A stretch of 56,275 nucleotides of DNA from Rhodococcus sp. G-MC3 (GTDB lineage Bacteria > Actinomycetota > Actinomycetes > Mycobacteriales > Mycobacteriaceae). The position numbers and the translations under genes were made by a program. Under the pieces are notes generated by a model, which had not been told where the DNA came from, made no database searches, and saw only the letters and a program-made list of their open reading frames with translations. The stretch lies in contig NZ_JASISW010000030.1 in assembly GCF_030063335.1 (NCBI RefSeq), positions 1 through 56,275 on the forward strand. The letters run 5' to 3'. Positions within the stretch are counted from its first letter, which is position 1. The number at the start of each line of letters is the position of its first letter. Shown in pieces: positions 54,979 through 56,275 of this stretch.

Positions 54979-56124
54979 ATGAAGCGCAGCTTGTTCGACG
55001 CGGACCACGACGCATTCCGCGAATCCGTTCGTGAGTTCGTCACTCGCACGATCACCCCTCGCGAGGAAAAGCTCGTCGAGCAGCGCTTCATCGACCGGGA
55101 CATCTGGCTCGAAGCAGGCCGTAACGGGTTCCTCGGCCTCGAGGTGCCGGAGGAGTACGGCGGCAGCGGAGCCAACGACTACCGCTTCAACGCAGTCCTG
55201 GGCGAGGAGCTGTCCCGATCCAGCGCCGCTGTGGCGTCGTGCTTCGGCATCCACTACGACATCGTCGCGCCCTACCTCGTCAAGCTCACCACCGAAGAGC
55301 AGAAGAAGCGCTGGCTCCCCGGTTTCTGCAGCGGCGAACTTCTCACCGCGATCGCCATGACGGAGCCGTCCGGTGGATCCGACCTCGCGGCGCTGAAAAC
55401 CACCGCAGTGAAGGACGGCGACGACTTCATCATCAACGGCTCGAAGACGTTCATCACCAACGGCAACAGTGCCGATCTCATCATCGTCGCCACCCGCACC
55501 ACGCCCGAGAAGAAGGCCAAGGGAATCACGCTCTTCGCCGTCGAGAACGGAACCGAAGGTTTCTCTCGCGGACGCAAGCTGGACAAGGTCGGGCAGCCCG
55601 AATCCGATACGGCCGAACTGTTCTTCGAGAACGTGCGCGTACCCGCAGCCAACATGATCGGCGAGTTCGACGGCGGTTTCATCCATATGATGCAGCTCCT
55701 CCCGCAGGAACGCATCAGCTGCTCGGTCGCGAACCTTGGACACGTACGGCCAATTCTCGAGGACACGATTCAGTATGCGAAGGACCGCAAGGCATTCGGT
55801 CAGCAGATCGGATCGCTGCAGTGGAACAAATTCCTTCTCGCCGAACAGGTCACGAAACTCGATGTCGCGCAGGCATACATCGACAGCTGCATCGTCGCCC
55901 ACGGCAAGGGCGAGCTCACCGCCATCGATGCGGCCAAGGCGAAATGGTGGAGCTCACAGGTCCAGAACGAAATCCTCGACCACTGCGTGCAGCTGCACGG
56001 CGGCTATGGATTCATGAACGAATATCGCGCCGCCCGCGCCTGGAAAGACGCACGCGTCACCAAGATCTGGGCCGGTTCGAACGAGATCATGAAGGAACTC
56101 ATCGGCCGGGATTTGGGTTTGTAG
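54979..56124 (+). CDS. acyl-CoA dehydrogenase (FadE-type)
   Basis: About 381 residues. All signatures are present: AMTEPSGGSDLAALKTTA, FITNGNSADLIIVATRT, LPQERISCSVANLGHVR, KDRKAFGQQIGSLQWNKF and LHGGYGFMNEYRAARAWKDA with VTKIWAGSNEIM. The catalytic glutamate is expected in the final block. It dehydrogenates acyl-CoA to trans-2-enoyl-CoA. ATG 54979 (MKRSLFDADH) is preferred because GAAGGA lies 8 bases upstream; ATG 54973 is in frame two codons earlier. A 3'-end repeat begins 14 bases after the stop. Confidence 0.93.
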   Translation: MKRSLFDADHDAFRESVREFVTRTITPREEKLVEQRFIDRDIWLEAGRNGFLGLEVPEEYGGSGANDYRFNAVLGEELSRSSAAVASCFGIHYDIVAPYLVKLTTEEQKKRWLPGFCSGELLTAIAMTEPSGGSDLAALKTTAVKDGDDFIINGSKTFITNGNSADLIIVATRTTPEKKAKGITLFAVENGTEGFSRGRKLDKVGQPESDTAELFFENVRVPAANMIGEFDGGFIHMMQLLPQERISCSVANLGHVRPILEDTIQYAKDRKAFGQQIGSLQWNKFLLAEQVTKLDVAQAYIDSCIVAHGKGELTAIDAAKAKWWSSQVQNEILDHCVQLHGGYGFMNEYRAARAWKDARVTKIWAGSNEIMKELIGRDLGL

Positions 56125-56137
56125 GCGCTCCGCGCAT

Positions 56138-56154
56138 GTGAGTGGAAATACGTC
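56138..56154. repeat. half copy of the 3'-end palindromic repeat
   Basis: GTGAGTGGAAATACGTC is identical to 34767-34783, the left arm of the intact 40-base palindrome. Here it continues CCCTGG and then diverges; the right arm is missing. The break lies between a dehydrogenase stop codon and an insertion-sequence transposase start, which suggests that the element was split by the insertion. Confidence 0.8.
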
Positions 56155-56160
56155 CCCTGG

Positions 56161-56275
56161 AGCCTGTTGCTTAATTGAGGGTGTTTCGCTCGAGTGCTGG
56201 TGGGTGCGGGTTTGAGATAATCGTGTGGTGGCGCGCGATTACCGACCTTCGAATCTGGATCAAGGGTTTTTGATC
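56161..56275 (+). mobile_element. left end of an IS1182-like insertion sequence (partial)
   Basis: The sequence from about 56161 has different composition (T/G-rich) from the preceding genes and ends in the start of a transposase. The exact left terminal repeat cannot be fixed because the right end is outside the window. The boundary is inferred from where the 3'-end repeat stops matching its intact copy. Confidence 0.55.
56228..56275 (+). CDS. IS1182-family transposase, N-terminus only (partial)
   Basis: From GTG 56228 the frame reads VARDYRPSNLDQGFLI and runs off the window edge. This matches the N-terminal pattern of IS1182-type transposases (MxxDYRPxxxDQxFLLPP). Only 16 codons are visible, so the family call rests on a short segment. 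An in-frame GTG one codon earlier is also possible. Confidence 0.65.
   Translation, partial: MARDYRPSNLDQGFLI

Overview
The window is high-GC chromosomal DNA from a mycolic-acid actinomycete, most likely Rhodococcus or a close relative. This is inferred from the rRNA leader type, an IdeR-type iron box, LpqN-like, FadD15-like and mycothiol-transferase-like proteins, frequent GTG/TTG starts and many acyl-CoA enzymes. No tRNA, prophage or CRISPR array was seen. The left edge is the 5' end of a 16S rRNA gene read leftward; the right edge runs into an IS1182-like transposase.

Layout. 1-425: 16S start, leader and two tandem promoters. 521-4655 (minus): pRiA4b ORF-3-like protein, LpqN-like protein, HAD phosphatase, membrane metallophosphoesterase. 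4814-9499 (minus): giant SF1 helicase with a C-terminal Vsr/DUF559-like nuclease. 10238-15724 (plus): single-chain biotin-dependent acyl-CoA carboxylase behind a 0.7-kb non-coding region that holds a probable double operator. 15795-19238 (minus): RluA-type pseudouridine synthase, TrhO, PhoD. 19443-25125: Fe-S photolyase, iron-siderophore binding lipoprotein with an IdeR box, SDR, SRPBCC, DinB and quinone oxidoreductase genes. 25258-28854: methyltransferase, VanZ-like protein, Stealth sugar-phosphate transferase, cyclic-nucleotide phosphodiesterase. 29091-31374 (minus): paired acyl-CoA dehydrogenase subunits. 31451-34759 (plus): histidine phosphatase, RidA, and a two-gene amino-acid ABC importer whose binding protein is fused to the permease. 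34803-39951 (minus): three-subunit molybdenum hydroxylase and a carboxylesterase. 40046-44770: DEAD-box RNA helicase, acyl-CoA synthetase, alpha/beta hydrolase. 44826-48272 (plus): TM0106-type protein with a Cas4/RecB-like nuclease, a DEDD exonuclease-like domain and an SF1 helicase. 48242-53161: fold-III PLP enzyme, TetR regulator, sugar-lactone oxidase, membrane molybdopterin oxidoreductase. 53154-56124: adenine/adenosine deaminase, crotonase, acyl-CoA dehydrogenase.

Most genes are housekeeping or lipid catabolism (carboxylase, three acyl-CoA dehydrogenase genes, acyl-CoA synthetase, crotonase). The least explained parts are the two large helicase-nuclease proteins, the operator-like region ahead of the carboxylase, and small 3'-end repeats. 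Two of these repeats triplicate a stop codon, and one hairpin family appears to have been split by the insertion sequence.
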